64,000 bases of DNA from VBCK01 sp035511515 (GCA_035511515.1 DATKFG010000013.1:1-64000), one strand, 5' to 3'; numbered from the stretch's first letter, positions 33,595 to 41,680 are shown. Notes: generated from the sequence alone by a model not told the origin. Made by a program: numbers and translations.

Positions 33595-35289
33595 TCAGTA
33601 CACGGCCAGCCGGTGCGTGACGTAGACCACCACGGCGCCAGCGGCCAGCGCCGCATAAGGCAGCCACCCGGCCCGACGCGTCAGGCGGGTGCCATCGCCC
33701 AGCTCCATTTCCTGCAGCATGGAGTCCGGAAACCGCCCCTTGTCCTGCAGGTAATGGCGATAACAGAAAATCGGAACAATCAGCGTGGCGAACAGCAGGC
33801 CCGTCCTGAGCGTGCCTTCGCCGTACACATCGGCTCCCATGCCGACGAACGCCAGGTTCACGAACGACAGCACGGTGCCGGCCGCGATGATCGCGGTGGG
33901 CGCCCGCCACGGCCGCTCCTGGTCGGGACGATCCATCCGGTGGATCCAGCCGGCGTTCAGGTTCAGGAAGTTGAAAATCAGGTAGCCGATGTTCGAGGCG
34001 CCCAGCACGAACACGTAGTCCGACATCAGCAGCAGCACCAGGTTGAACCCCAGGTTGGTCAGCATCGCATTGCTGGGAGCGCCGTGTTCGTTCACCTTGG
34101 ACAGGTAGCGCGGCAGCCAGCCGTCCAGCGAGGCCTGGTACAGCGTGCGGGAGGTTCCGGCCAGCGACGTCATGATCGACAGCACGATCGCCAGGATCAT
34201 CATCACGACCACGATCGCGCCGCCGATCCGCCCGCCGTGAACCATCTTCGCCATCACCGCCGCGACTCCGGCGCCGCTGTAGATGTCGGGCGCCAGCATG
34301 CCGCTATAGACGGGCGGCGCCGCCACCCGTCCGGCGGCATCGAGCTCGGCCGGCTTGACCAGTTCGCCCAGCCCGAGATAGCCCTGGAACGCGAACGGCA
34401 CCAGCGTGTAGGCGGCGATGCACAGCAGTCCCGAGTAGAAAATCGCCTTGAAGGTGTCGGACTTCGGATTCTTGAACTCGCCCGTGTAGCACACCGCGGT
34501 CTCGAAGCCGTAGGTCGACCAGCCGGCCAGGAACATGCCGCCCGCGATCACGGTCCAACCCGCCAGATTCCAGGCGCCATCGGCGACGTAGCCGTGGGCG
34601 TCGTGCGCGATCGGCACCAGCGGCAGGAAGTTGGCCTTGACCACGTCCCCGGTGATCAGGGGCACGACGCCGATCAGCAGCAAGGGAATCATCGCCGAGA
34701 TGCTGATGATCTTGGTCGCGTTGGCCGAGCGCAGGATGCCGCCGTCCTGGATCAGCTTGACCGCAATCAGCAGCACGGCGCCGAGTATCGCGGTCGCGTT
34801 GATCCTGAAAGTCAGGCCGGCCTTGACCGCGCTCAGATCGAGCAGGGTCCACTGCCAGGTATTGATCACCGCGTCCGGCGCAAACAGCCCGGTCAATATG
34901 TAGCCGGCCGCCAGCCCGGAGCCGATCGCCAGCACCGGGGACCAGGCAAAGCAGTTGCACCAGACCGACAGCGGCGCGACGATCTTGCTGTATCGCACCC
35001 AGGCAATCGCGCCATAAACGGAAGTACCGCCCGACTTGTGCGGAAACAGACCGGCGATTTCCGCATAGGTGAACGACTGGATAAAGCCCATCGCGATCGA
35101 CGCGGCGAATACGATCCAGGTCGGCTTGCCGACGGTGGCGGCCACCGCGCCGATCGAGAAAAGAACCAGCGGCGGCACGCCGCTCGCGACCCAGAACGCG
35201 CCGGTCCAGTCGATCCCCCGCTCCAGGCCGGCCGATGTCTTGTCGGCCGCCGTTGCGGCGGCTTGCGCATTCGTGTTTGAGCTGCTCAA
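33595..35289 (-). CDS. APC-superfamily amino acid/amine permease
   Basis: A 564-residue inner-membrane transporter with about 12 hydrophobic helices. Helix 1 carries the APC-type unwound-region motif WVASGVPPLVLFSIGAVAAT, and FTYAEIAGLFPHKSGGTSVYGA matches the family's conserved helix 2-3 loop. A strong AGGAGA ribosome site precedes TTG 35289, which was chosen as start over a more distant TTG at 35346 because it gives the correct spacing. It sits directly upstream of the GcvT-family gene and shares its direction, so the two probably form an operon for uptake and demethylation of a small amine or amino-acid-like compound. Confidence 0.85.
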   Translation of the reverse strand: MSSSNTNAQAAATAADKTSAGLERGIDWTGAFWVASGVPPLVLFSIGAVAATVGKPTWIVFAASIAMGFIQSFTYAEIAGLFPHKSGGTSVYGAIAWVRYSKIVAPLSVWCNCFAWSPVLAIGSGLAAGYILTGLFAPDAVINTWQWTLLDLSAVKAGLTFRINATAILGAVLLIAVKLIQDGGILRSANATKIISISAMIPLLLIGVVPLITGDVVKANFLPLVPIAHDAHGYVADGAWNLAGWTVIAGGMFLAGWSTYGFETAVCYTGEFKNPKSDTFKAIFYSGLLCIAAYTLVPFAFQGYLGLGELVKPAELDAAGRVAAPPVYSGMLAPDIYSGAGVAAVMAKMVHGGRIGGAIVVVMMILAIVLSIMTSLAGTSRTLYQASLDGWLPRYLSKVNEHGAPSNAMLTNLGFNLVLLLMSDYVFVLGASNIGYLIFNFLNLNAGWIHRMDRPDQERPWRAPTAIIAAGTVLSFVNLAFVGMGADVYGEGTLRTGLLFATLIVPIFCYRHYLQDKGRFPDSMLQEMELGDGTRLTRRAGWLPYAALAAGAVVVYVTHRLAVY

Positions 35290-35387
35290 CGGGCTGTCTC
35301 CTGCCGACCCCGCCCGATTATCAAGATGCGTTCGGCGCCCGAACAATGCTCACGAGTGGTTACCACCAAAGTATTACCGGCCGCCTC

Positions 35388-36356
35388 CTAGCGCGCATCG
35401 GCATCGTCCCAACTCGATCGTGGCCGGGCCGATTTGGGCGCGCCGCCGCTCGACGTGCGGCCAGGGGCGCCGCTGAGCGGGGGGCGAGCGGCGGGGAGCG
35501 AGACCGCGGCAGCCGGAAGGCCCAGCCGCGACCAGATCGCCAGCGTCGGCTCGGCCTGGTTCATCGTGTAGAAATGAAGCCCGGGCGCTCCTTCCGCCAG
35601 CAGCCTTTCGCACAGGGCCGCCACCACGTCCAGCCCGAATGCGCGGATCGAAAGCCGATCGTCGCCGAAGTCCTCCAGGCGGCGCCGCATCCAGCGCGGA
35701 ATGTCGGCGCCGCAGGCGTCGGAAAAACGCGCCAGCTGTGAAAAATTCGTGATCGGCATCACGCCCGGGACGATCGGCTCCTGCACGCCGGCCCGCCGAG
35801 CCTCCTGTACGAAGCGCAGGTACGCCTCGGGATTGAAGAAGTACTGCGTGATCGCAGAGTCGGCCCCGGCGCGCATCTTGCGCACGAAGTTGTCCAGGTC
35901 CGCGGCGGCGGTCCCGGCCTGCGGATGCACCTCGGGGTAGGCCGCCACTTCGATGTGAAACCACCGCCCGGTCTCGGCACGAATGAATTCGACCAGGTCG
36001 GTCGCGTAACGAAAGCGGGCGGAGGCGGCGGCCAGGCCGGACGGCAGGTCGCCGCGCAGCGTCACCAGGCGGCGGATACCGGCCTGCTGATAGGTCTGCA
36101 GCAGCTGGCGGACCGACTCCTCGCTGCTGCCGATGCAGGAGATGTGCGGCGCCACCGGCAAGCCCGCCGCGTGCATTTCCAGCACGGTGCTGACCGTTCC
36201 CTCGCGTGTGGCGCCGCCGGCGCCGTACGTGACCGAGAAGAAGCTCGGGCCGACCTCGGCCAGCCGCGCGCACGTTGCGCGCAGCTTCTCGGTCGCCTCG
36301 TCCGATTTCGGCGGGAACAACTCGAAGCTGAACGTACGGTCGTCGACGGTGTTCAT
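35388..36356 (-). CDS. metF: Methylenetetrahydrofolate reductase
   Basis: A 322-residue flavoprotein that reduces 5,10-methylene-THF to 5-methyl-THF. Family landmarks: the start FSFELFPPKSDEATEKL (about 9-25), the FFSVTYGAGG block (39-48), the FAD-contact RLVTLRGDLP (about 95-104), AYPEVHPQA (about 138), ITQYFFNPEAYLRFV and the PGVMPITN motif. The roughly 30 C-terminal residues are Pro/Ser/Arg-rich and unlike other MetF. It follows the holin-like gene by 38 bases and lies downstream of SAH riboswitch copy 2, so its expression is probably tied to SAH. Confidence 0.95.
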   Translation of the reverse strand: MNTVDDRTFSFELFPPKSDEATEKLRATCARLAEVGPSFFSVTYGAGGATREGTVSTVLEMHAAGLPVAPHISCIGSSEESVRQLLQTYQQAGIRRLVTLRGDLPSGLAAASARFRYATDLVEFIRAETGRWFHIEVAAYPEVHPQAGTAAADLDNFVRKMRAGADSAITQYFFNPEAYLRFVQEARRAGVQEPIVPGVMPITNFSQLARFSDACGADIPRWMRRRLEDFGDDRLSIRAFGLDVVAALCERLLAEGAPGLHFYTMNQAEPTLAIWSRLGLPAAAVSLPAARPPLSGAPGRTSSGGAPKSARPRSSWDDADAR

Positions 36357-36394
36357 GGGGAGCGCAGGTCTGAGATCTTCCGGTGTGCGCCCGA

Positions 36395-36739
36395 TCAGCC
36401 CTGCCGTCGCACCAGCAGCGACAGCAGCGCCGTCAGCAAGGAGTAGATGAAAGCGCCCAACACGCCGGTCCAGAAGCCATGCACCTCAAATCCGGACATC
36501 AGTCCCGACACGGCCCAGAACAACAACCCGTTGATCACCAGCAGGAACAGCCCCAGCGTCAGGATCGTCACCGGCAACGTCAGCAGAACCAGCAACGGTT
36601 TGATCACCGCGTTGGCCAGGCCGAGCAGCACCGCGGCCACCAGCGCCGTGATCGGGTCGCGCACGGAAATGCCCGGCACCACGTGTGCAACGATCATCAG
36701 CGCCAGCGCATTCAGTATCCAGTGCAGCAGCAGCTGCAT
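36395..36739 (-). CDS. Phage-holin-family (4-TM) small membrane protein
   Basis: A 114-residue protein with four hydrophobic helices (about 4-24, 30-48, 52-75 and 86-108), the pattern of the phage_holin_4-like family PF04020. In many betaproteobacteria a gene of this type lies between ahcY and metF, as it does here relative to metF and the ahcY remnant. Its function in this operon is unknown; it is not evidence of a prophage. Start ATG 36739. Confidence 0.85.
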   Translation of the reverse strand: MQLLLHWILNALALMIVAHVVPGISVRDPITALVAAVLLGLANAVIKPLLVLLTLPVTILTLGLFLLVINGLLFWAVSGLMSGFEVHGFWTGVLGAFIYSLLTALLSLLVRRQG

Positions 36740-36792
36740 CGCGGGTCGGCGGCCGGTATCCAGATCTCACCGATCCGGATCGCCCTGCAGCC

Positions 36793-36885
36793 TCATTCGG
36801 CCGGCGCGAGGTCGGCCCGGGCGAAATCGGGGGCGTTGCCGGTTGCCCGGCCGGATGATCGGGATGGGTTGAGTACGGCGCTCAT
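36793..36885 (-). pseudogene. ahcY 5' remnant (30 codons) directly behind SAH riboswitch copy 2
   Basis: From ATG 36885 a 30-residue frame ends at a TGA (36795-36793). Its product resembles the first 31 residues of the AhcY encoded at 28846-30285: both start MSA, share SRS near residue 8, a Gly/Asn around 15 and DF..ADLA before the break. The bases from the ribosome site through the start (GGAGGGCGCGAGATGAGC) are identical in the two copies. The remainder of ahcY is missing; after 53 bases the holin-like gene begins. The usual ahcY-holin-metF order suggests this was the original ahcY position. It may still be translated as a leader peptide. Confidence 0.8.
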
Positions 36886-36907
36886 CTCGCGCCCTCCTGT
36901 GCAAGGG

Positions 36908-37021
36908 TCAGCGAGCGCCGTTGGTACGGGACCGAAGTTCGCCACACGCGACTGCCTTGGCGCTGCGGTCGCTTCGAGCCTGGCGACCGGACTGCCGATC
37001 GTCGCAACGCTCCTCGAAGCA
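36908..37021 (-). promoter_or_regulatory. SAH riboswitch, copy 2 (upstream of ahcY remnant, holin-like gene and metF)
   Basis: The minus strand reads GAGGAGCGTTGCGACGATCG, then CGCCAGGCTCGAAG, a divergent middle hairpin region, and CAACGGCGCTCGCTGACCC. All conserved SAH-riboswitch segments seen in copy 1 are intact, while the variable loop differs. Its structural core appears preserved, so it may still act. The downstream genes are now the 30-codon ahcY remnant, the holin-like gene and metF. Confidence 0.9.
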
Positions 37022-37029
37022 CTGCCGAC

Positions 37030-37035
37030 AGTATA
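37030..37035 (-). promoter_or_regulatory. Putative -10 box for riboswitch copy 2
   Basis: TATACT on the minus strand sits at the same offset from the riboswitch as TACAAT does at the ahcY copy. This suggests promoter and riboswitch were duplicated together. Confidence 0.45.
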
Positions 37036-37145
37036 CCGGCGCCCGGTGCAGAGCAAATCCTTGAAATTGCGCGGTGTTGCCCTACCCGGCGCGGTGCGAG
37101 CGCAGCGAATCCTGCGTCAAAAGTAAGGTTTTTCGATCGACCCCG

Positions 37146-38102
37146 TCAGCCTGCCCCGTTGACCTCAAAGCCGATGGCATAGCGCGGATTCATGTCGTAC
37201 TTCAGAGTGATGCGCCCGTCGGCGACCGCATATGACCAATGCGCGGATTTCGGCAGCCCACCGAGCGGATAGACATGAACGCCGGTGATCCCGCACTTCG
37301 GATCGGTCGCCTTGTACTCGGACAGGGCCATCACGAGCGAGTCGGGTGCGGACACCGCCAGCAGCTTGGCCACATTCATCGCCTGGCGGCTGATGAAGCG
37401 CATCGACGGCCCGATGCCGCAAGCGGTGGCATGAGCCATCAGCGTCTTGATCGTGGCCAGGCCCGGTATGCCGATGTGAATCGGCAGGCGGTTGCCCTCG
37501 GCCTGCAGGCGTCGGTCCCAGGCGATGATGGGCGCGGGCTCGAAACAGAACTGGGTCGTGACGTACATGTCGGCGCCGGTGCGTTGCGCGAAATCGTTCT
37601 TCCACTTGAGCGCGTCCCGGATGCCTTCGTCCGTGATATCGGGGCTTCCCTCGGGGTGGCCGGCAACGCCGATCCTGCGAATGCCGTGCCGGTCGAACAC
37701 GCCCGTGCCCAACAGCTGCATCGTGTCCGAAAAATCTCCCACCGGTTGATTGACTCCGCCGCCGATCGTCAGCACGTGGTTCACACCGGCTTCGCCGGTC
37801 AAGCGCGCCAGTGCGTCCTCGACGAAGGCGAGATTCGGAATGCTGCGCGCGGCGAAATGCGGGATCGGATTGAAGCCCTCCCCCCGCAAGCGCGTGGCCA
37901 CCGCAATCGTCGATTCGAAATCGGACCCGGGAAGGAACGTGATGTAGACATCGGTGTCGGGCCGCAGGTGTTCGCGAAAGTCCGGGATCTTCGCCGCGGA
38001 GCCAGGTGTGGTTTCGATCGTGAAGCCGGACATGAAAGCCGAAATCTCGGCGCGTCGGTCGCGAACATCCGCCACCGCATGTTTCAGTTCCTCGCTGATC
38101 AT
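37146..38102 (-). CDS. MTHFR-like (methylenetetrahydrofolate reductase family) protein, second copy
   Basis: A 318-residue TIM-barrel flavoprotein-type protein, much diverged from the MetF at 35388-36356. Recognisable elements: the N-terminal ISAFMSGFTIETTPGSAAKI, DVYITFLPGSDFE (about 50), PIPHFAARSI (about 79), a GVAGHPEGSPDI block (about 148-159) and the FCFEPAPI strand, equivalent to TQ.F in MetF. Such short MTHFR relatives often accompany corrinoid methyltransferase or folate-linked demethylation genes. The likely direction in vivo is oxidation of methyl-THF to methylene-THF, which is inference. The start was set at ATG 38102; an in-frame ATG at 38174 lies in a tandem duplicate of the same 72 bases. 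Confidence 0.78.
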   Translation of the reverse strand: MISEELKHAVADVRDRRAEISAFMSGFTIETTPGSAAKIPDFREHLRPDTDVYITFLPGSDFESTIAVATRLRGEGFNPIPHFAARSIPNLAFVEDALARLTGEAGVNHVLTIGGGVNQPVGDFSDTMQLLGTGVFDRHGIRRIGVAGHPEGSPDITDEGIRDALKWKNDFAQRTGADMYVTTQFCFEPAPIIAWDRRLQAEGNRLPIHIGIPGLATIKTLMAHATACGIGPSMRFISRQAMNVAKLLAVSAPDSLVMALSEYKATDPKCGITGVHVYPLGGLPKSAHWSYAVADGRITLKYDMNPRYAIGFEVNGAG

Positions 38103-38220
38103 TACGCCACCGCTCCCCTGTCGCTCGACGCGACCCTCGGTGGCCTTTGCCAGTTTCAACTCCTCGTTGATCATCGCGCCCCCGCCCCCGGTCGCTCGAT
38201 GCGACCCTGAGTGCTTGCCA
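38081..38220. repeat. In-frame tandem duplication (72-base period) at the MTHFR-like gene start
   Basis: On the minus strand the block with start codon and the following codons (MISEELKH) occurs again exactly 72 bases upstream (MINEELKL). The non-coding-looking stretch between (GGGTCGC-TCGAGCGAC) is also repeated. The two units differ at several positions. The period is 24 codons, so the frame is kept and either ATG gives an open frame. It is a past duplication that left two candidate starts. Confidence 0.75.
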
Positions 38221-38335
38221 GCATATCGCCGGCCTCCGCCAAGCAGATATGCAGTGGGGGCATAAGGGGGCAGCCGTTGCCGTACGGCTCGGCGCGGGAA
38301 CCAGCCAGCAGTCCCGCGGATTGAATTCAAGTCGA

Positions 38336-39310
38336 CTACGGGCGCCGACTCGTCACTCTGCGAATCGGGCCGATCACTCGCTCGATGTCGGCCGGAGCCG
38401 GCAGCGGGCCCCGGGGGCGCTCGCTGACCGCCTTGACCATCGCTTCCAGATGCACCGGCTTTGTGCCGCAGCAACCGCCGATGATTCGTGCGCCGGCGTC
38501 GCGCGCCAGGCATGCGTAGTTCGCCATGATTTCCGGCGTGCCGTCGTAGCGAACCTGACCATCGTCGCCCATCACGGGTAATCCGCAATTGCCCTTGGCG
38601 ACGATCGGCAGCGGCTTCACCGCCCCTTCGGCCAGGCCCAATATCGAATCGAGCAGTTGCGCCGGCCCGATACCGCAGTTGGCGCCGAACGCCAGCGGCG
38701 CGACCTCGAACTGGCAGGCGCGCCGCATCGCGTCGACCGGCTTGATGCCCATCATCGTGCGGCCGCCACTGTCGAACGACATCGTCGCCACATAAGGCAG
38801 GCCGGCCCGCTGCACGGCCCGGACGGCGGCCTCGAGTTCGCTGTCGGCAAACATCGTTTCGATCCATGCAATGTCGGCCCCGCCTTCCTTAAGGGCGATC
38901 GCCTGCTCATAGAAGGCCGCCTCCACCGCCTCCGCGCTCTGCTCGCCCAACGGGGCGATGAGCTCACCCGTCGGCCCGATGTCGCCCGCCACAACGACCG
39001 GGCGCCCGGCCGCGTCGGCAACGCCACGCGTCAGGCGCGCGGCCACGACGTTGAGCTCATGGACCCGGTCCTCCAGGGCGTGCAGCTTGAAGCGGAATCG
39101 ATTCGCACCGAACGTATTGGTGAGCAGGATATCGGCGCCCGCGTCGACGAACCGACCTTGCAGCGTCCTGACCACTTCCGGCCGGTCGACGTTCCACAAT
39201 TCGCACGACGCGCCGTTGGCGAGGCCCGCTTCGAACAAATTGGTTCCGGTGCCGCCGTCGGCGAACACCACGGGCTTGCGTGCAAGCAGTTGCTCGAGCA
39301 CGTTCGACAT
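38336..39310 (-). CDS. Homocysteine S-methyltransferase family protein
   Basis: A 324-residue zinc-dependent methyltransferase with a single Pfam S-methyl_trans barrel. The three zinc cysteines are C212 (in GANCGIG) and C280-C281 (in GGCCGT), the same spacing as in betaine- and MetH-type homocysteine methyltransferases. The N-terminal FADGGTGTNLFEAGL (about 16-30) and ILLTNTFGANRFRF (about 61-74) loops are typical. It moves a methyl group from a donor (betaine, S-methylmethionine, methyl-corrinoid or similar) to homocysteine. The donor is unknown. It has no cobalamin domain of its own. It lies upstream of the MTHFR-like gene on the same strand. Confidence 0.9.
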   Translation of the reverse strand: MSNVLEQLLARKPVVFADGGTGTNLFEAGLANGASCELWNVDRPEVVRTLQGRFVDAGADILLTNTFGANRFRFKLHALEDRVHELNVVAARLTRGVADAAGRPVVVAGDIGPTGELIAPLGEQSAEAVEAAFYEQAIALKEGGADIAWIETMFADSELEAAVRAVQRAGLPYVATMSFDSGGRTMMGIKPVDAMRRACQFEVAPLAFGANCGIGPAQLLDSILGLAEGAVKPLPIVAKGNCGLPVMGDDGQVRYDGTPEIMANYACLARDAGARIIGGCCGTKPVHLEAMVKAVSERPRGPLPAPADIERVIGPIRRVTSRRP

Positions 39311-39400
39311 GTCTGCTCCGTCAGCGGGAAATCGCTCGGAAGCGCGGCAGGATGCCAGGCGACCCGATTATGCCCCGCGCTCGGCCAGTTACTGCGCGGG

Positions 39401-40111
39401 TCAATCGAAGCGCGGCCAGCCTTGCCATCCGCCGGGAACGTCCAGCCGGTAATTGCGCGTGTGGCTGGTGACGTCCCAGCGCAGATAGACATCGCCCAGG
39501 AAGAAGTAGATCTTCCGGTTCGAATGGGCCTCGGAGCGCGTAACCCATTCGGCGAACACGCCACTGTCGGGTGCAACCGTCAGTCCCTCGGGCCAGCCGT
39601 CGCGAATGGCGCGTGGATACCCGGCATCCAGGGTTGCATGCCCGGGTCCGTCCGAAACACTCCAGCGCGCATATTGTGTTCCGCGAAACCCGTACACCAC
39701 CGGCCGGTCATCCTGGGTGTGCGCATAGACCGTCACCAGGCCGGGGAGCTCGGAGATTGCTCCGGGCAGCAGTTCGGACAGCCTGGGCCGATGCTCCAGC
39801 AGTGTGCCGGTATTCAGATCCCAGACCGCGCAGCGCGCCTCGCCGGTGAACTGAAAGTAGATCGTGCGGCCCCATGCGCGCACGTGCAGCGCACCGTTCA
39901 GCGTGGCGCCGGGAAACGCTTCCAGCAGGCCGGGCCAATCGCGGCGGATATCGCGCGGATAGCCTTCGCGCATCGTGTCGTCGTCGACGTCCCAGGCGAT
40001 GTACTGGGTTCGCCGGAAGAACAGTATCTGCTGGCGCTGCCCTGAACGTTCAGCCGGTTCGCTGTTGATACAGCAGGCCGCAAAGGGCGCATAGCGCGTG
40101 GCAGCGTTCAT
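39401..40111 (-). CDS. Four-repeat hemopexin-like beta-propeller protein
   Basis: A 236-residue protein without a signal peptide, built of four hemopexin-type repeats: about 29-75 (ILFFRRTQYIAWD, then EGYPRDIRRDWPGL), 84-118, 139-180 (VVYGFRGTQYARW, then GYPRAIRDGWPEGL) and 200-236 (IYFFLGDVYLRWDV, then WQGWPRF). Each has the F-x-G-x2-Y-x-R/A-W-D core and the YP..I...WPGL strand of the fold. Bacterial four-bladed hemopexin proteins are uncommon, and ligands include haem, polyamines or proteins. No haem-coordinating residues can be assigned. Its stop is followed by the homocysteine methyltransferase gene; upstream are ferredoxin genes. Confidence 0.82.
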   Translation of the reverse strand: MNAATRYAPFAACCINSEPAERSGQRQQILFFRRTQYIAWDVDDDTMREGYPRDIRRDWPGLLEAFPGATLNGALHVRAWGRTIYFQFTGEARCAVWDLNTGTLLEHRPRLSELLPGAISELPGLVTVYAHTQDDRPVVYGFRGTQYARWSVSDGPGHATLDAGYPRAIRDGWPEGLTVAPDSGVFAEWVTRSEAHSNRKIYFFLGDVYLRWDVTSHTRNYRLDVPGGWQGWPRFD

Positions 40112-40125
40112 CGAGCGCGTCGACC

Positions 40126-40455
40126 TCAGATCTGGCGTTCGGGAACGCTGAGCACCAGACCATCCAGATCCGCTGTCACCCGGATCTGGCAGGTCAATCG
40201 GCTGTTCGGCCTGGGCTCCCAGACGAACCCGAGCATCGCGGCCTCATCGTCCGAGGGCTGGGGCAGTCGAAGCATCCACGAAGCCTCGACATAGCAATGG
40301 CAGGTCGAGCAGGCCAGCTCGCCTCCACAGTCGGCAAGGATGCCCGGCACGGCAGCGGCCCGCGCTGACTGCATCAGCGACTTGCCGCACAGGGCATCGA
40401 TGACCTGAGGGGTGCCGTCGTTGCGGATGAATGTGATCCGCGCCGTATTATTCAT
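40126..40455 (-). CDS. [2Fe-2S] ferredoxin (adrenodoxin/ISC type)
   Basis: A 109-residue ferredoxin. The cluster cysteines form CGGELACSTCHCYV at about 43-56 (C-x5-C-x2-C), with the fourth in LTCQI at about 87-91. This is the vertebrate/adrenodoxin-type layout used with FAD-containing ferredoxin reductases. The gene overlaps the reductase stop by 4 bases, so the two form an electron-transfer pair in one transcript. A partner could be a P450, an Rieske oxygenase or, by proximity, the corrinoid activators; none of these is proven. Confidence 0.92.
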   Translation of the reverse strand: MNNTARITFIRNDGTPQVIDALCGKSLMQSARAAAVPGILADCGGELACSTCHCYVEASWMLRLPQPSDDEAAMLGFVWEPRPNSRLTCQIRVTADLDGLVLSVPERQI

Positions 40456-41663
40456 GAGCTCAGTGGCTGGTCCGCATACGACGATCGCGCGCCGACGGCA
40501 TCGGTGGGCTCTTCGGAGTCGATGCTCCTGCGCGCAGTCATGTACAGCCGGGGGTTGTTGACGGCGTCCACCCCGACCGGGCGGCCCGACTTGCAGTATT
40601 GATAGGCAAACGAATGCGTCCGGGGGTTTCCACTCAGGACCACTTCGTCAGCATCCTGCCACCTGCCGGCGCTTTGGATGCGCAACTCGAACTGGTGTGA
40701 CCAGAACCAGGGCACCTCTTTCCTTTGCGCGCCTCGCCCGCAGATCGAAGCGGCGACCGCGCGCGCCGATTCCACCGCCCCCGGAACGGATTCGAGGCGG
40801 GTCGAGGCGTTGTAGAACGGATGGTGCGATCGCGCGCAGTCGCCGGCGGCGTGAATGCACGGGTCGCTGGTTCGGCCCTCCGCGTCAACGATGATTCCAT
40901 CGTCGCAGCGCAATCCCGCCTCGCGCGCCAGATCCTCGTTGGGGACGATTCCGATGCCGACGACCACCAGGTCGGCCCGATGGCGGCGCTCCAGGGTCTG
41001 TACCGCTTCGACCGCGGGGCCGCCCTGGAAACCCTGCACCCTGGCATCGCAGACGATTTCGACGCCATGGGCGCGATGCACCGATGCCACGTACTCCGAG
41101 AGCAGCGGACTGGCGACCCGTCCGAGCAGGCGCACGCCCGCTTCGAGCACGGTAACGCTGGCTCCCGCGGAGCGCGCCACGGAGGCGATCTCGAGGCCGA
41201 TGTAGCCGCCGCCGATCACGACGGCTTCGCGGGCCCGCAACAGCGCCGCGCGCAACGTGATCGCTTCGTCAAGCGTGCGCAGGTACAGGACGTTGCCGAG
41301 CGAGGCACCCGGGACCGGGATCTTGCGCACGCGGGCGCCGGTCGCAAGAACCAGCCGGTCATACGCAAGCGTGCGTCCGTCGCTGATTTCAAGCAGCCTT
41401 TCATTGCGGACGATCCGCACCGCCCGGACGCCGAGCTGCAGTTCAATCGAGGACTTCGCGAGCGAATCAGCCGGCCGAAACCAGAGGTCCTCGGCCCGAA
41501 ACCCGGGTTCGGCAATGCGCTTGGACAGGGGCGGGCGCTGGTAAGGGAGGTGGCGCTCCTCACCCACCATCAGCACACGCCCGCGATAACCGAGCTCACG
41601 CAGTCGCTCCGCGACCTGCAGCCCGCACTGACCGGCGCCGACGATGAGACAGGTTTCCCGCAT
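40452..41663 (-). CDS. Ferredoxin reductase (FAD/NAD(P)H-dependent)
   Basis: A 403-residue reductase of the rubredoxin/putidaredoxin reductase family. The FAD motif is CLIVGAGQCGLQVAERLR at residues 4-21, the second dinucleotide motif VVIGGGYIGLEIASVARSAG lies about 140-160, and the late FAD-contacting HAAGDCARSHH (about 276) is typical. A reductase C-terminal domain with the aromatic WFWSHQFELRIQSAG completes it. It passes electrons from NAD(P)H to the adjacent ferredoxin. Start ATG 41663. Confidence 0.93.
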   Translation of the reverse strand: MRETCLIVGAGQCGLQVAERLRELGYRGRVLMVGEERHLPYQRPPLSKRIAEPGFRAEDLWFRPADSLAKSSIELQLGVRAVRIVRNERLLEISDGRTLAYDRLVLATGARVRKIPVPGASLGNVLYLRTLDEAITLRAALLRAREAVVIGGGYIGLEIASVARSAGASVTVLEAGVRLLGRVASPLLSEYVASVHRAHGVEIVCDARVQGFQGGPAVEAVQTLERRHRADLVVVGIGIVPNEDLAREAGLRCDDGIIVDAEGRTSDPCIHAAGDCARSHHPFYNASTRLESVPGAVESARAVAASICGRGAQRKEVPWFWSHQFELRIQSAGRWQDADEVVLSGNPRTHSFAYQYCKSGRPVGVDAVNNPRLYMTARRSIDSEEPTDAVGARSSYADQPLSS

Positions 41664-41680
41664 TCACAAGACGGCAACGC

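Noticed and set aside
36395..36739. Holin-family gene as a sign of a prophage
   Set aside because: No phage genes are nearby, and this family is a standing neighbour of ahcY/metF in betaproteobacteria.
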